Assembly (NCBI RefSeq): GCF_002850745.1 | Contig: NZ_KZ559467.1 | Coordinates: forward strand, 507,319-571,318 | Length of the DNA stretch: 64,000 bases | Origin: Nonomuraea indica | GTDB taxonomy: Bacteria; Actinomycetota; Actinomycetes; Streptosporangiales; Streptosporangiaceae | Direction: 5' to 3' | In this document: positions 55,982 to 64,000 of the stretch, piece after piece | Layout: each line of letters begins with the position of its first letter | How positions within the stretch are numbered: the first letter of the stretch is position 1 | The notes under the pieces: model-generated | The model's database searches: none | What the model saw: the letters and a program-made list of their open reading frames with translations, nothing else | What the model was told of the DNA's origin: nothing | Program-made: the position numbers and the translations under genes

Positions 55982-57804
55982 CGGCCCTCCTCCTTCGGCG
56001 CGGCGGCGACCAGGGCGGACGCGGAGGCCAGCGGGTTGGGGACGGTGCCGTGGACGACGTCGAAGCCCTCGTCCCGTTCGCTCCGGTCGTGGAACCCGCC
56101 GCCGAGAAGCTGCTCCCGGTTCAGCGCCACCCGGTCGAAGGCGGGCGCGAACAGGCCGAACGCCTCCGCCCGGCCGGCCAGGCCGGGGAAGCGGGCGTGG
56201 TAGCGGTCGATCTCGGCGCGTACCAGCCCCCAGAACTCCGCCTCCGGCACGCCGAGGTGCCGCTCGGCCAGCGGCGCGAAGAACCGGAAGTGACCGGCGA
56301 AGACGGCGCTGAGCAGCGAGTGCGCCAGGTCGCGCGCGGGCCAGCGCAGCAGCACCCCGCGGGCCCGCTCCGACAGGCTCGCGTACTCGGGCAGGTCCTC
56401 CGGCAGCAGGTTGACGTCCTCGGCGAAGTCCTTGACCGCGACGCCGACGGGCGCCTCGGCGGCGTCGAAGAGGATCACGGTGTTCTCGCCGTGCGGGCAG
56501 TACGCCACGCCGTACCGGTAGAGGTAGTGCAGCAGCCCCGGCAGCAACGCCGACAGGAAGCGGGCCAGCCAGGCGCGCGGCGCGAGCCCGGACCGCTCGA
56601 CCAGCTCGGCCACGAGAGCCCGGCCGTCGGCCCCGACCTTCAGCAGGGCCGCCATGGTGCGCGCCCGCTCACCCTCCCCGAGCAGCGCGGCCACCGGTTC
56701 GCGCCACACCGCGCCGAGCAGCTCGTGGTAGCGGTACGGCGCGTCGCGCACGCCGTCGTAGAGCGGGTGGCGCACGGCGACGGCGGCCACCTCGCCGAGC
56801 GGGTGGAAGCGCAGCTCGTCGCGCAGGTACGGGTCGGCGGCGCGGACGGCGTGCAGCCAGGCGGTCACGTCGGGCGCGGCCCTGGTCGGCTCGGTGGACA
56901 GCCCCCGCCACACCAGCGTGTTGCGGATGAGCAGCGGCACCTTGACGTTGCGCCGCTCCGGACGGTCGAGGTTGGCCAGCGTGCGGATCGACTGCAGCGG
57001 CCGGTAACGGTCGGGGCCCTCGCCGAGCAGCACGATCCGGCCGTCGGCCAGGTAGGGCGCGAACAGCGTCTCGACGGCCTCGTCCCAGTGGAAGGGGTGC
57101 ACGGGCAGCCAGGCGAACCCGTCCGGGTCCAGGCCGGTGGCGGCGCAGGCGTCCTCCAGAGCGACGGCGAACTGCTTGCGCGTCCCGTCGTCCAGCTCCT
57201 CGGCCAGCAGCGTCGCCGCGTCCAGCCCGGGGACGCCGGAATGGTCGGCGAGCGAGCCGTGCACCGCCGCCCACAGCAGCCGCACCTCGCCGCGCGCCTC
57301 CGGCGCGTAGCGGGCGGAGTCGGAGCCGGAGAAGCCGAGCCGGCCCTTGTTCAGCAGCATGCACGGGTGGCCGTCCTGGTACGCCTCCAGGTCGAGGTGG
57401 TCCAGGTCGGCGAGCCGGGCGGCGGGCAGGGCGCGGGAGATCAGCTCGGCCTCGGCCCGGCGGGTGGCGGTCAGCTCGCGCAGCACCTCGGCCGTGGTGG
57501 GGCCGTCCCAGCCGAGCACCCCGCGGGCGTCCAGCAGCAGCCGCTCGGGCCCCGCCTCCTCGCCGCCGGCCGGCTCGGGCAGCCTGCGCAGCGTGCCGTC
57601 CACCAGGCGCCAGGTGCCGAACGTGCCGCGGGCGGCCCGGAACGTCCAGCACGCCTCGCCCAGCTCCAGCCGGTAGGCGTCGGGACGGCCGGAGCCGGGG
57701 TCGGGCTCGGGCACGAGGAGCTCCTCGTAGGCGAACTCCTCGACGGCCTTGACGAGCAGCCGACGGCCCGCCTGCTGCCAGGCGTCACGGTCAGGGGGGT
57801 TCAT
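55978..57804 (-). CDS. IucA/IucC-family siderophore synthetase (second)
   Basis: The 608-residue NIS synthetase has the IucA/IucC signatures: GHPCMLLNKGRLGFS, LPVHPFHWDEAVE, a PLQSIRTL loop, then KVPLLIRNTLVWRGLSTEP, and AYCPHGENTVILFD in the FhuF-like second half. It condenses a citrate derivative with an amine through an adenylate. ATG 57804 shares one base with the stop of the MFS gene (TGATG). With the first synthetase at 60421 it should build the two arms of a citrate siderophore. It ends in the coupled start of the glutamine-synthetase-like gene. Confidence 0.92.
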   Translation of the reverse strand: MNPPDRDAWQQAGRRLLVKAVEEFAYEELLVPEPDPGSGRPDAYRLELGEACWTFRAARGTFGTWRLVDGTLRRLPEPAGGEEAGPERLLLDARGVLGWDGPTTAEVLRELTATRRAEAELISRALPAARLADLDHLDLEAYQDGHPCMLLNKGRLGFSGSDSARYAPEARGEVRLLWAAVHGSLADHSGVPGLDAATLLAEELDDGTRKQFAVALEDACAATGLDPDGFAWLPVHPFHWDEAVETLFAPYLADGRIVLLGEGPDRYRPLQSIRTLANLDRPERRNVKVPLLIRNTLVWRGLSTEPTRAAPDVTAWLHAVRAADPYLRDELRFHPLGEVAAVAVRHPLYDGVRDAPYRYHELLGAVWREPVAALLGEGERARTMAALLKVGADGRALVAELVERSGLAPRAWLARFLSALLPGLLHYLYRYGVAYCPHGENTVILFDAAEAPVGVAVKDFAEDVNLLPEDLPEYASLSERARGVLLRWPARDLAHSLLSAVFAGHFRFFAPLAERHLGVPEAEFWGLVRAEIDRYHARFPGLAGRAEAFGLFAPAFDRVALNREQLLGGGFHDRSERDEGFDVVHGTVPNPLASASALVAAAPKEEGR

Positions 57805-59054
57805 CAGATCTCCTTGGAGTACGTCAGTGCGGGCTGGACGGGAACGGCGCCGGCGCGGCGCGCCGACAGGGCCACGGCGAACACCTGGACGGCCGCCGCG
57901 ACGGCGATCGGCAGGGCCAGGTCGTGGGAGGCGGCCGTCGCGGCGACCAGCGGCGCGGCGAGCAGCCCGGCCGAGCGGACCGTCTCGACGGCGGTGAACG
58001 CCGGCCCGGCCGTGCCGGTGGCGCGGAACGCCCACAGCTCCACCGCGACCTGGGCCAGCCCCAGCCCCACGCCGAACAGCAGCCGCCCGCCGGCCAGCCC
58101 CGCCACGGACGACGACAGCGCCTGCCAGGCGAGCCCCGCCGCCCCGGCCGCCAGGGCCGCCGGCAGCAGCCGGTCGCCCAGCAGCCCGTGGCAGCGGCGC
58201 ACCACGGGCAGCACGGCCAGCGCGGCCACGCTCGGCAGGAAGAACAGCACCGCCGACCCGGCGGGCCCGACGCCCAGCCCGTCGGCGAACCCGGTGAAGA
58301 ACGGCCGCGCCACGTTCACCGAGAAGTCGAACGCCACCCCGATCAGCGCGGCCTGGGCGAGCACCGCGAACCTGACACCCCTGCGGGGCGCCTCCACGGC
58401 GGCCGGCGCCGGGCGGGGCGCCGCGCGCCGCCCGAGGACGCGGAAGGTCAGCACGGCCAGCGCCACGTCCAGGACGGCGAACGCCGAGATCCCCACGCGC
58501 GGCTCGGGCAGCGCCAGCACCCCGGCGCCCACGGCCGTCGCCACCACCGTCGACAGGTGGAACACCACGACGATCGAGCAGATCCCGGCCAGCCTGGCCC
58601 GCTCCCCGTCCCGCTCCCCGCCCGGGCGGCCGTCGCCGTCGTGCTCGGCGACGAACGCCGGGTAGGCCAGCAGCAGCGCGCTGTTGGTCGCCACCACGGC
58701 CCCCGACAGCGCGGTGTAGGCGGCATGGCTTGGGGCCAGGCCGAGCAGCAGGTCGAACACGGCCGAGCCGCACAGCCCGGCCAGCACCAGTCGGTGCAGC
58801 GGCCACCGCCGCGCCGCCAGGCCCCACAGCGGCAGCGCGGCCAGGCCGACGATCCGGCAGATCCACAGGTAGCCGCCGGTCGCACCCGGGTCGGTGATGC
58901 CGTACAGCCGCTCGAAGAGCTGCGGCAGGAACGGCGTCAGCGCCGTCTCGGCCACCAGGTGCAGCCCGATCACCGAGATCAGCACCACCTTGGCGTGCCG
59001 GGCCGGCCGCCCGGCCTCCGCCGTGACCTCGCCGGTGGTGACGTCCGTGGTCAC
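57804..59054 (-). CDS. MFS siderophore exporter
   Basis: The 416-residue protein has 12 hydrophobic helices without the DHA-type conserved blocks; PFLPQLFERLYGITDPG is the first external loop. It sits between the N-monooxygenase and the second synthetase, coupled at both sides (GTGA before it, TGATG after it), which strongly suggests release of the finished siderophore. GTG 59054 is chosen from this overlap. In-frame reading continues upstream but lies inside the monooxygenase gene. Confidence 0.88.
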   Translation of the reverse strand: MTTDVTTGEVTAEAGRPARHAKVVLISVIGLHLVAETALTPFLPQLFERLYGITDPGATGGYLWICRIVGLAALPLWGLAARRWPLHRLVLAGLCGSAVFDLLLGLAPSHAAYTALSGAVVATNSALLLAYPAFVAEHDGDGRPGGERDGERARLAGICSIVVVFHLSTVVATAVGAGVLALPEPRVGISAFAVLDVALAVLTFRVLGRRAAPRPAPAAVEAPRRGVRFAVLAQAALIGVAFDFSVNVARPFFTGFADGLGVGPAGSAVLFFLPSVAALAVLPVVRRCHGLLGDRLLPAALAAGAAGLAWQALSSSVAGLAGGRLLFGVGLGLAQVAVELWAFRATGTAGPAFTAVETVRSAGLLAAPLVAATAASHDLALPIAVAAAVQVFAVALSARRAGAVPVQPALTYSKEI

Positions 59055-60424
59055 CGCAGCGAGCCCTCGGCGGCCTCCGCAGGGACGGCCCGCTGCTGCT
59101 TCCCGGGCACGCGCGGCGCGCCGAACGTCGTCCACGCCGCCCGCTCCGGCACCGGCAGCACCGGGCGGCCCGCCACCGTGTTGAGGATGGTCGCCGCCCG
59201 CCACGCGCCCAGCGTCAGGTCGGGCGCGCCGACGCCGTGCGTGTGCAGCTCGGCGTTCTGGACGTACAGCGACCCGGACACGCGCGGGTCCAGCGCCACC
59301 CGGTAGGAGCCGTCCACCTGGTAGCGGCCCCGCCCGTCCCAGTCGACCAGGTCGGCCAGCGGCTCCAGGAACGCGGGCCGGGCGGCGGCGTAGCCGGTGG
59401 CCAGCACCACGGCCGAGGTGCGCACCTGGAAGAACGCCTCCTGCTCCCGATGCCGGCAGGTCAGCGCGTAGCCGGCGCTGCCCGCGCTGGCCGAGACCAC
59501 CTCCACGCCGGGGTGCAGCGCGGCGCGTGGCTCGGCGCCGCCGATGGTCCGCTCGTACAGCTCGTCGTGGATGTCGCCGAGCGTCTCGGCGCTGACGCCC
59601 TTGTAGAGCTGCCACTGCTCGCGGACCAGCCGCTCGCGCCGGTCCGCGGGCAGGCCGCGGAAGTAGCCGATGTAGTCGGGGGTGAAGTGCTCCAGGCCGA
59701 GCTTGGAGTACTCCATCGGGGCGAAGGCGGGGGTGCGGGCCAGCCAGCGCACGTACGGTCCGCCCCGCCCGTCGCCGTCCTGGCGGCGCAGCAGGTCGAG
59801 CACCACCTCGGCGCCCGACTGGCCGGCCCCGACCACGGTCACGTCGTCGGCGGCGGCCAGCCGGTCGCGGGGGGGGCGGTAGTCGGCGCTGTGCAGCACC
59901 CGGCCTGCGTTCTCCTCGGTGAGGAGGGGCAGCAGCGGCTCCGGCACGACGGGCGCCGTGCCGACCCCCAGCACCACCTGCCCGGCCAGCACCCGGGTGA
60001 CCGCCCCGGCGGCCGAGCGGTACGTGACCGCGAACGCCTGCGCCGTCTCGTCCCACTCCAGCGCCGTCACCTCGGCGTCGAACCGGCACGACGGCAGCCG
60101 CTCGGCGACCCACCGGCAGTAGTGGTCGTACTCGCGGCGGGGGATGTGGAACCGCTCGGAGAAGAAGAACGGGAACATCCGGTCGTGGCTGCGGATGTAG
60201 TTGAGGTACGACCAGGGGCTCGTCGGGTCGGCCATCGTCACCAGGTCGGCCAGGAACGGCACCTGGAGCACCGTCCCCTCCAGCAGCAGCCCCGGATGCC
60301 AGGAGAAGGCCGGTCTCGCGTCCAGGAAGAGGGAGCGCAGCCCCGGGACGCCGTCCGACAGCGCGGCCAGGGACAGGTTGAAGGGACCTATGCCGACGCC
60401 GACCAGGTCATAGCGGGCGGTCAC
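59051..60424 (-). CDS. Amine N-monooxygenase (IucD/RhbE type)
   Basis: The 457-residue flavoprotein has an FAD site (VGVGIGPFNLSLAAL), the substrate-loop block SPWSYLNYIRSHDRMFPFFF, an NADPH site (VVGAGQSGAEVVLDLL) and the closing VLATGYAAARP, matching lysine/ornithine/diamine N-hydroxylases. It makes an N-hydroxy amine for hydroxamate formation. With a diaminobutyrate decarboxylase in the same operon, 1,3-diaminopropane is the likely substrate. GTG 60424 overlaps the stop of the first synthetase (GTGA). Confidence 0.92.
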   Translation of the reverse strand: MTARYDLVGVGIGPFNLSLAALSDGVPGLRSLFLDARPAFSWHPGLLLEGTVLQVPFLADLVTMADPTSPWSYLNYIRSHDRMFPFFFSERFHIPRREYDHYCRWVAERLPSCRFDAEVTALEWDETAQAFAVTYRSAAGAVTRVLAGQVVLGVGTAPVVPEPLLPLLTEENAGRVLHSADYRPPRDRLAAADDVTVVGAGQSGAEVVLDLLRRQDGDGRGGPYVRWLARTPAFAPMEYSKLGLEHFTPDYIGYFRGLPADRRERLVREQWQLYKGVSAETLGDIHDELYERTIGGAEPRAALHPGVEVVSASAGSAGYALTCRHREQEAFFQVRTSAVVLATGYAAARPAFLEPLADLVDWDGRGRYQVDGSYRVALDPRVSGSLYVQNAELHTHGVGAPDLTLGAWRAATILNTVAGRPVLPVPERAAWTTFGAPRVPGKQQRAVPAEAAEGSLR

Positions 60425-62256
60425 CGCTCCACCTCCGTGAGTGGGTTGGGAAGCTCGATGTAGACGGACTGGGTGTGGACGTCGCCGACGAGCTCGTCGC
60501 GGCCGTCCACGCAGGTCAGGTAGTTGCCCTTGCAGGGCAGGGCGGGGGCGTCCAGGAGCAGGCCGAGCAGCCCCTTGGCGCCGGGTTCGGCGGCGCGCAG
60601 CCGCTCCAGCGCGGCCCGCAGCACGCGCAGCAGGTGGCCCTCGTCGGCCAGGCCCAGCGCGCCGAACGCGCCGACCAGGCCGAGCAGGTTGTTGACGCCG
60701 AGGTAGTAGGCGACCCGCTCGTCCACGAACGCGTCGTCGAAGACGAGGTCCAGGCCGCCGGTCAGGCCGGGCAGCAGCCGCTCCAGCTCGGCGGCGCGGG
60801 AGGCGGCCACGTAGTAGCCCTGGCTGTCGCGGTACCACCCGGCGCTCGGCAGGCCGTCGCCGTCCAGCGCGACCAGGGTGTTCTGGTGGTGGGGCTCCAG
60901 CGCGACGCCGTACCTGGCGTGCAGCCGGATCAGGGGGACGGCGAGGACGTCGAGGTAGCGGGTCAGCCAGAGGGCCGCGGCCTCGGCGGGCGGCAGCCCG
61001 CGCGCCCGGACCGTCCGGTCCAGCGCGGCGGACAGCAGCGCCCGGTGCGGGGGAGCCGAGCCGTCGCCGGGGCCGGTGCGTTCGGCCAGCAGCCCGGCCA
61101 CGCACAGGCCCTCGCGCCCGCCGCCACGGAACGGGTTGTCGCGGACGGCCGTCTCCAGCCCGGTCTCGCCCTCGGCGCCCACCGAGATCCACCCGAAGTC
61201 GCGCAGGATCGCGAACTCCGGGTGCTCGGCGCGCAGCCACCGCGCCGGCCCGGCCGCCAGCAGCCGCGCCGCCTGCACGCCGAGGCGCATCTCGGAACGC
61301 AGGTTGTTGCGCCGCGAGTTGGTGATCCGCATGCCGAGCGAGAGCTTGAGCATCACGTCGGCGCCGGGCCGGTGCACGGTGCGCACCGACGACGTGGGGT
61401 GCCAGGCGGGGCCGGCCGGGCCGAGCGGCCGCAGCAGCCCGGCCTCCACCAGGGCGGCCACCTCGGGGCGGCGCAGCACCTCGCGCGCCTGCCACGGGTG
61501 GGCGGGGACCGGCACCGTGCCGTCCGGCAGGTCCAGCTCCGGCGCGAGGGCGCGGCCCAGCTCGGCCGGGGTCCGCCCGTCGGCGCTCTCGCCCGCCACG
61601 ACGGCCGGGTCCGCGGCGAACCAGTGCAGCGCGAACGAGCCGCGCAGCTCGGGCGAGTAGTCGGCCAGCTCGCCGTCGGACGCCTCCTCCCGGCTCTTCG
61701 GCGCGGGATGGAACGGGTGCCCCAGCAGGAGGGCCTGCTCGGCGTCCAGGAACGGGGTCGGCCCCCGCCCGCCGGGCCCCTCCGCGCGCCGCGCGGCCAG
61801 GTGCGCGGCGGTGCGGCGGGCGGAGTTCAGCACCCGGGCGGCGGCGTCGGACCCGAGGTGGGCGGGCAGGCCCCGGCGCACCACGGTCTCCCGGATCGCC
61901 GCGGCGGCCACCAGCGCCGCGTCCGCCGTCCGCGCGTCCGTCCGCGCGTCCGTTGGCGCGTCCGTCCGTGCCTTTGTTCGTGCCTCCGTCCGCGCGTCCG
62001 TTCGTGTGTCCGAGGGGTCGGTCACGAGGGGCTCGCCGAAGCGGTGCCAGCCGGTCGCCGACCGGTAGCGCACCGGGACCCGCAGCCGGACCCCGCTGGC
62101 GGGGAAGTCCAGCACCAGGTCGGTGCCCGCGCGAGGCACCGGCGTCGCGGTCTCGCGCACGTAGGCGCGCAGCAGCGTCTCCATGGCGGCCGCCTCGCCG
62201 GCCCGGCCCGGATCGGGCAGGTCCAGCGGGTCCGCCGTGCCGTCGAGGGGGTTCAC
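60421..62256 (-). CDS. IucA/IucC-family siderophore synthetase (first) with Thr-Asp-Ala-Arg insertion
   Basis: The 611-residue NIS synthetase shows LLLGHPFHPAPKSREE, VPAHPWQAREVL, TSSVRTVH, MLKLSLGMRITNSRRNNL and ALEPHHQNTLVAL, typical of the class that adenylates citrate. Between residues 82 and 112 it carries seven TDAR-like tetrads from a 12-bp repeat, which the family lacks and which probably form a surface loop. GTG 62256 overlaps the stop of the decarboxylase (GTGA). It is followed by the N-monooxygenase. Confidence 0.92.
   Translation of the reverse strand: MNPLDGTADPLDLPDPGRAGEAAAMETLLRAYVRETATPVPRAGTDLVLDFPASGVRLRVPVRYRSATGWHRFGEPLVTDPSDTRTDARTEARTKARTDAPTDARTDARTADAALVAAAAIRETVVRRGLPAHLGSDAAARVLNSARRTAAHLAARRAEGPGGRGPTPFLDAEQALLLGHPFHPAPKSREEASDGELADYSPELRGSFALHWFAADPAVVAGESADGRTPAELGRALAPELDLPDGTVPVPAHPWQAREVLRRPEVAALVEAGLLRPLGPAGPAWHPTSSVRTVHRPGADVMLKLSLGMRITNSRRNNLRSEMRLGVQAARLLAAGPARWLRAEHPEFAILRDFGWISVGAEGETGLETAVRDNPFRGGGREGLCVAGLLAERTGPGDGSAPPHRALLSAALDRTVRARGLPPAEAAALWLTRYLDVLAVPLIRLHARYGVALEPHHQNTLVALDGDGLPSAGWYRDSQGYYVAASRAAELERLLPGLTGGLDLVFDDAFVDERVAYYLGVNNLLGLVGAFGALGLADEGHLLRVLRAALERLRAAEPGAKGLLGLLLDAPALPCKGNYLTCVDGRDELVGDVHTQSVYIELPNPLTEVER
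61927..62010 (-). repeat. 12-bp tandem repeat in the first siderophore synthetase (7 units)
   Basis: Seven imperfect CGTCCGTGCGCG-like units encode SDTR, TDAR, TEAR, TKAR, TDAP, TDAR, TDAR. Drift between units indicates an older expansion than that in paaD. Confidence 0.9.
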
Positions 62257-63884
62257 AGCGCCTCCTCCTCGGCCCGGCCGGCCGCCGCGACCTCGCCCAG
62301 CAGCCGTTCGACCTGGTCCGCGGTCGTGTTCGGGTTGAGCAGGGTGAGCTTGAGCCGGACCCGGCCGGGTCCGTCGCCGGGCAGTTCGGTGCGGCCCACG
62401 ACCGCCCGCCCCTCCCGCAGCAGGCGGCGCCGCAGCCGGGCGTTCACCAGGTCGGCAGCCGCCGGGTCGGCGGGCACGTAGCGGAACAGGAACGCCGTCA
62501 GGATCGGGTCGGCGTGCAGGTCGAGCCTCGGATGGGCGCGCACCGCCGCCGCCCCGGCCCGGGCCAGGTCGTGGCAGGCGTCCACCATGCGGCCCAGCCC
62601 GTCGCGGCCCAGCGCGCGCAGCGTGACGGCGATCTTGAACGCGTCGGCGCGGCGGGTCGTCCGCAGCGAGCGGCCCAGCAGGCTCGGGTAGCCGGCCTCC
62701 TCGTCGTCCGCCGGGTTCAGGTAGGCGGCGCGGCGGGCCAGCGACTCGTACGTCTCCTCCCGGCGTACCAGGAACACCCCGGCGGCGACCGGCTGCCAGC
62801 CGAGCTTGTGCCAGTCCAGGGAGACGGAGTCGGCCAGCTCGACGCCCGCCACGAGCGGCGCGAGCCGGTCCGACAGCAGCGCGCCGCCCCCGTAGGCGGC
62901 GTCCACGTGCAGCCAGGCGCCGTGCTCGGCGGCCAGCGCCGCGCACGTGTGCAGCGGGTCGATCGCCCCCGTGTCCGTGGTGCCGGCCGTGGCCACCACG
63001 GCGACCGGCAGCTCACCGCGCCCCGTGCTCGCGCGCAGCGCCGCGGCCAGCGCGTCCCCGTCCATCCGAAGGTCGCGGTCCACCGGGACGGGCACGACGG
63101 CGTCCTCGCCCAGGCCGAGCAGGGCCGCCGAGCGGCGTACCGAGAAGTGCGCGGCGGCCGAGGCGAAGATCCGCGGGCGCGGCCCGGCGCCCGGCACGCC
63201 GCCGAGCTGGACGGGGCGCCCGCAGACCCGGCCCAGGACCTGGTCGCGGGCCAGCATCAGGCCCATGAGGTTGGACTCGGTGCCGCCCGAGGTGACGACC
63301 CCGGCGGCCTCGCCGGAGTAGCCGACGAGGGCGGCCAGCTCCCGCAGCAGCGACGTCTCCAGCTCGGTGGCGGCGGGCGCCTGGTCCCAGGAGTCCAGCG
63401 ACGGGTTGAGCGCCGAGACGGCGAGGTCGGCGGCGACCGCGACGGCGAGCGGCGGGCAGTGCAGGTGCGCGGCGCACGCCGGGTCGGCCGGGTCGGCGCT
63501 GCCGTACGCCAGCAGCTCGGTCAGCCGCCGCAGCGCGTCGTCGCCACCGGGACCGGACAGCGCCCGGGCGACCTCGGCCGCCAGCTCCTCGGGCGTGCCG
63601 GGCGGCACCGGACCGCCGCGCCGCTGCACTCCCGCGGCGAGGGCGTCGAGGACGGTACGAACGGCGGTCGCCAGCGGGGTCTCAGGGCCGGTCACCACCC
63701 CGGTCGCCAGTGCGCCCGCAGGGCTGCTCGGCACGCCGGTCGCCGGTCCGCCCGCAGAGGTGGTCGGGACGGCGGTCGCCGGTGCGTCCGCAGCGGTGCT
63801 GGGCAGGCCCGTCGCCGGTGCGTCGGCAGGGGTGGTCAGCACGCCGGTCCTGCGCGATGGGGTCCCGTTCGGGGCGGCCCTCAT
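62253..63884 (-). CDS. ddc: PLP-dependent decarboxylase, probable L-2,4-diaminobutyrate decarboxylase
   Basis: The 543-residue enzyme is a group II decarboxylase: GVVTSGGTESNLMGLMLARD, SAAAHFSVRRSAALLG, TAGTTDTGAIDPL, HVDAAYGGGAL and the PLP lysine in SLDWHKLGWQP. The aminotransferase gene before it makes diaminobutyrate, so it should yield 1,3-diaminopropane for the siderophore. The first 60 residues are four 12-residue ADAPATGLP-like repeats not found in the family. ATG 63884 overlaps the aminotransferase stop (ATGA), which fixes the start. Confidence 0.9.
   Translation of the reverse strand: MRAAPNGTPSRRTGVLTTPADAPATGLPSTAADAPATAVPTTSAGGPATGVPSSPAGALATGVVTGPETPLATAVRTVLDALAAGVQRRGGPVPPGTPEELAAEVARALSGPGGDDALRRLTELLAYGSADPADPACAAHLHCPPLAVAVAADLAVSALNPSLDSWDQAPAATELETSLLRELAALVGYSGEAAGVVTSGGTESNLMGLMLARDQVLGRVCGRPVQLGGVPGAGPRPRIFASAAAHFSVRRSAALLGLGEDAVVPVPVDRDLRMDGDALAAALRASTGRGELPVAVVATAGTTDTGAIDPLHTCAALAAEHGAWLHVDAAYGGGALLSDRLAPLVAGVELADSVSLDWHKLGWQPVAAGVFLVRREETYESLARRAAYLNPADDEEAGYPSLLGRSLRTTRRADAFKIAVTLRALGRDGLGRMVDACHDLARAGAAAVRAHPRLDLHADPILTAFLFRYVPADPAAADLVNARLRRRLLREGRAVVGRTELPGDGPGRVRLKLTLLNPNTTADQVERLLGEVAAAGRAEEEAL
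63696..63839 (-). repeat. 36-bp tandem repeat in the decarboxylase gene (4 units)
   Basis: GTCGCC recurs at 63703, 63739, 63775 and 63811, spaced exactly 36 bases. Each unit encodes a 12-residue Ala/Thr/Pro-rich block at the N-terminus. Confidence 0.92.
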
Positions 63885-64000
63885 GAGCGCCGCCCCGCCG
63901 GGCGCGGCGAGGTGACCTCGGCGACGGCGTCGGCCAGCCGGTCGAGGACCGCCTCCGCCTGCTCGTCGGTGATCACCAGGGGCGGCAGCAGGCGTACGGT
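63881..64000 (-). CDS. dat: Class III aminotransferase, C-terminal end only (probable diaminobutyrate-2-oxoglutarate aminotransferase)
   Basis: Only the last 39 codons and stop are inside the window. They read TVRLLPPLVITDEQAEAVLD and then RLADAVAEV, the common ending of class III (omega) aminotransferases such as diaminobutyrate and ornithine/GABA enzymes. The stop overlaps the decarboxylase start (ATGA). Its place before a diaminobutyrate-decarboxylase-like gene, as in rhizobactin-type loci, supports the assignment. The start and the iron-controlled promoter lie beyond position 64000. Confidence 0.8.
   Translation of the reverse strand, partial: TVRLLPPLVITDEQAEAVLDRLADAVAEVTSPRPAGRRS

Noticed and set aside
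57804..60113. 769-codon frame joining the MFS exporter with upstream sequence
   Set aside because: The added N-terminal 350 residues are an Arg/Ala shadow of the N-monooxygenase gene. The coupled GTG at 59054 explains the exporter.

Overview
The window is a stretch of chromosome from a very high-GC Gram-positive actinomycete. Base composition is strongly GC-rich throughout, GTG and TTG starts are common, several genes look leaderless, and the gene content fits (SURF1, DUF3817, stand-alone NarL-type two-component systems, an actinobacterial-style paa cluster). The density of regulators and a modified-citrate siderophore locus suggest a soil-living filamentous genus of the Streptosporangiaceae type. 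That assignment is an inference from style, not from a marker gene. I see no phage, insertion sequence, integrase or CRISPR array.

Layout. 1-6.3 kb: a Sel1-repeat protein, a DsbD/TauE-type membrane protein with a cupredoxin tail, and a TetR regulator facing a two-gene membrane unit (a START-like protein and an ICMT-DCC fusion) across a 24-bp palindrome, then a methyltransferase. 6.4-14.0 kb: a NarL-type two-component system, secreted gamma-glutamyltransferase, SURF1, DUF3817, small membrane proteins, a tandem pseudokinase and an arylamine N-acetyltransferase. 14.1-18.2 kb: an OmpR-type regulator and a histidine kinase that reads in frame into a DUF4153-type membrane protein. 18.3-22.1 kb: a D-amino-acid unit (D-aminoacylase, D-threonine-aldolase/D-serine-dehydratase-like enzyme, and an unknown barrel protein). 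22.2-29.3 kb: TetR and LysE, a large AAA-LuxR regulator, a secreted tripeptidyl-peptidase-type hydrolase, a GNAT protein and a lone receiver. 29.4 kb: tRNA-Arg(CCG) with a terminator. 29.9-36.8 kb: an unknown small protein, a minisatellite, an NmrA-like protein, a zinc unit (CzrA-type ArsR and a His-rich CDF exporter), two divergent paralogous methyltransferases, a pterin dehydratase, a monooxygenase and a ComF-like protein. 36.9-43.6 kb: a second NarL-type system facing a copper-monooxygenase-like lipoprotein, a DoxX-Rieske fusion and an MMPL transporter.

43.6-52.1 kb is an aerobic phenylacetate degradation locus: a PaaR-like TetR, an enoyl-CoA hydratase, a hydroxyacyl-CoA dehydrogenase, PaaZ and PaaABCDE. 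Two nearly identical operator-like sites lie before the hydratase gene and before paaA. 52.1-54.6 kb carries an MFS exporter and an FAD monooxygenase. 54.6-64.0 kb, on the minus strand, is an NRPS-independent siderophore operon: diaminobutyrate aminotransferase (cut by the window end), a diaminobutyrate-decarboxylase-like enzyme, an IucA/IucC synthetase, an N-monooxygenase, an MFS exporter, a second IucA/IucC synthetase and a glutamine-synthetase-like ligase. Every junction overlaps by 1-4 bases. The glutamine-synthetase-like gene at the end is the least expected member and the best candidate for new chemistry.

A theme across the window is short tandem repeats of 12-42 bp. Inside genes the units are multiples of three and add low-complexity segments to several proteins (PaaB, PaaD, the decarboxylase, one siderophore synthetase, the CDF exporter, and the kinase fusion). 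Others lie between genes.
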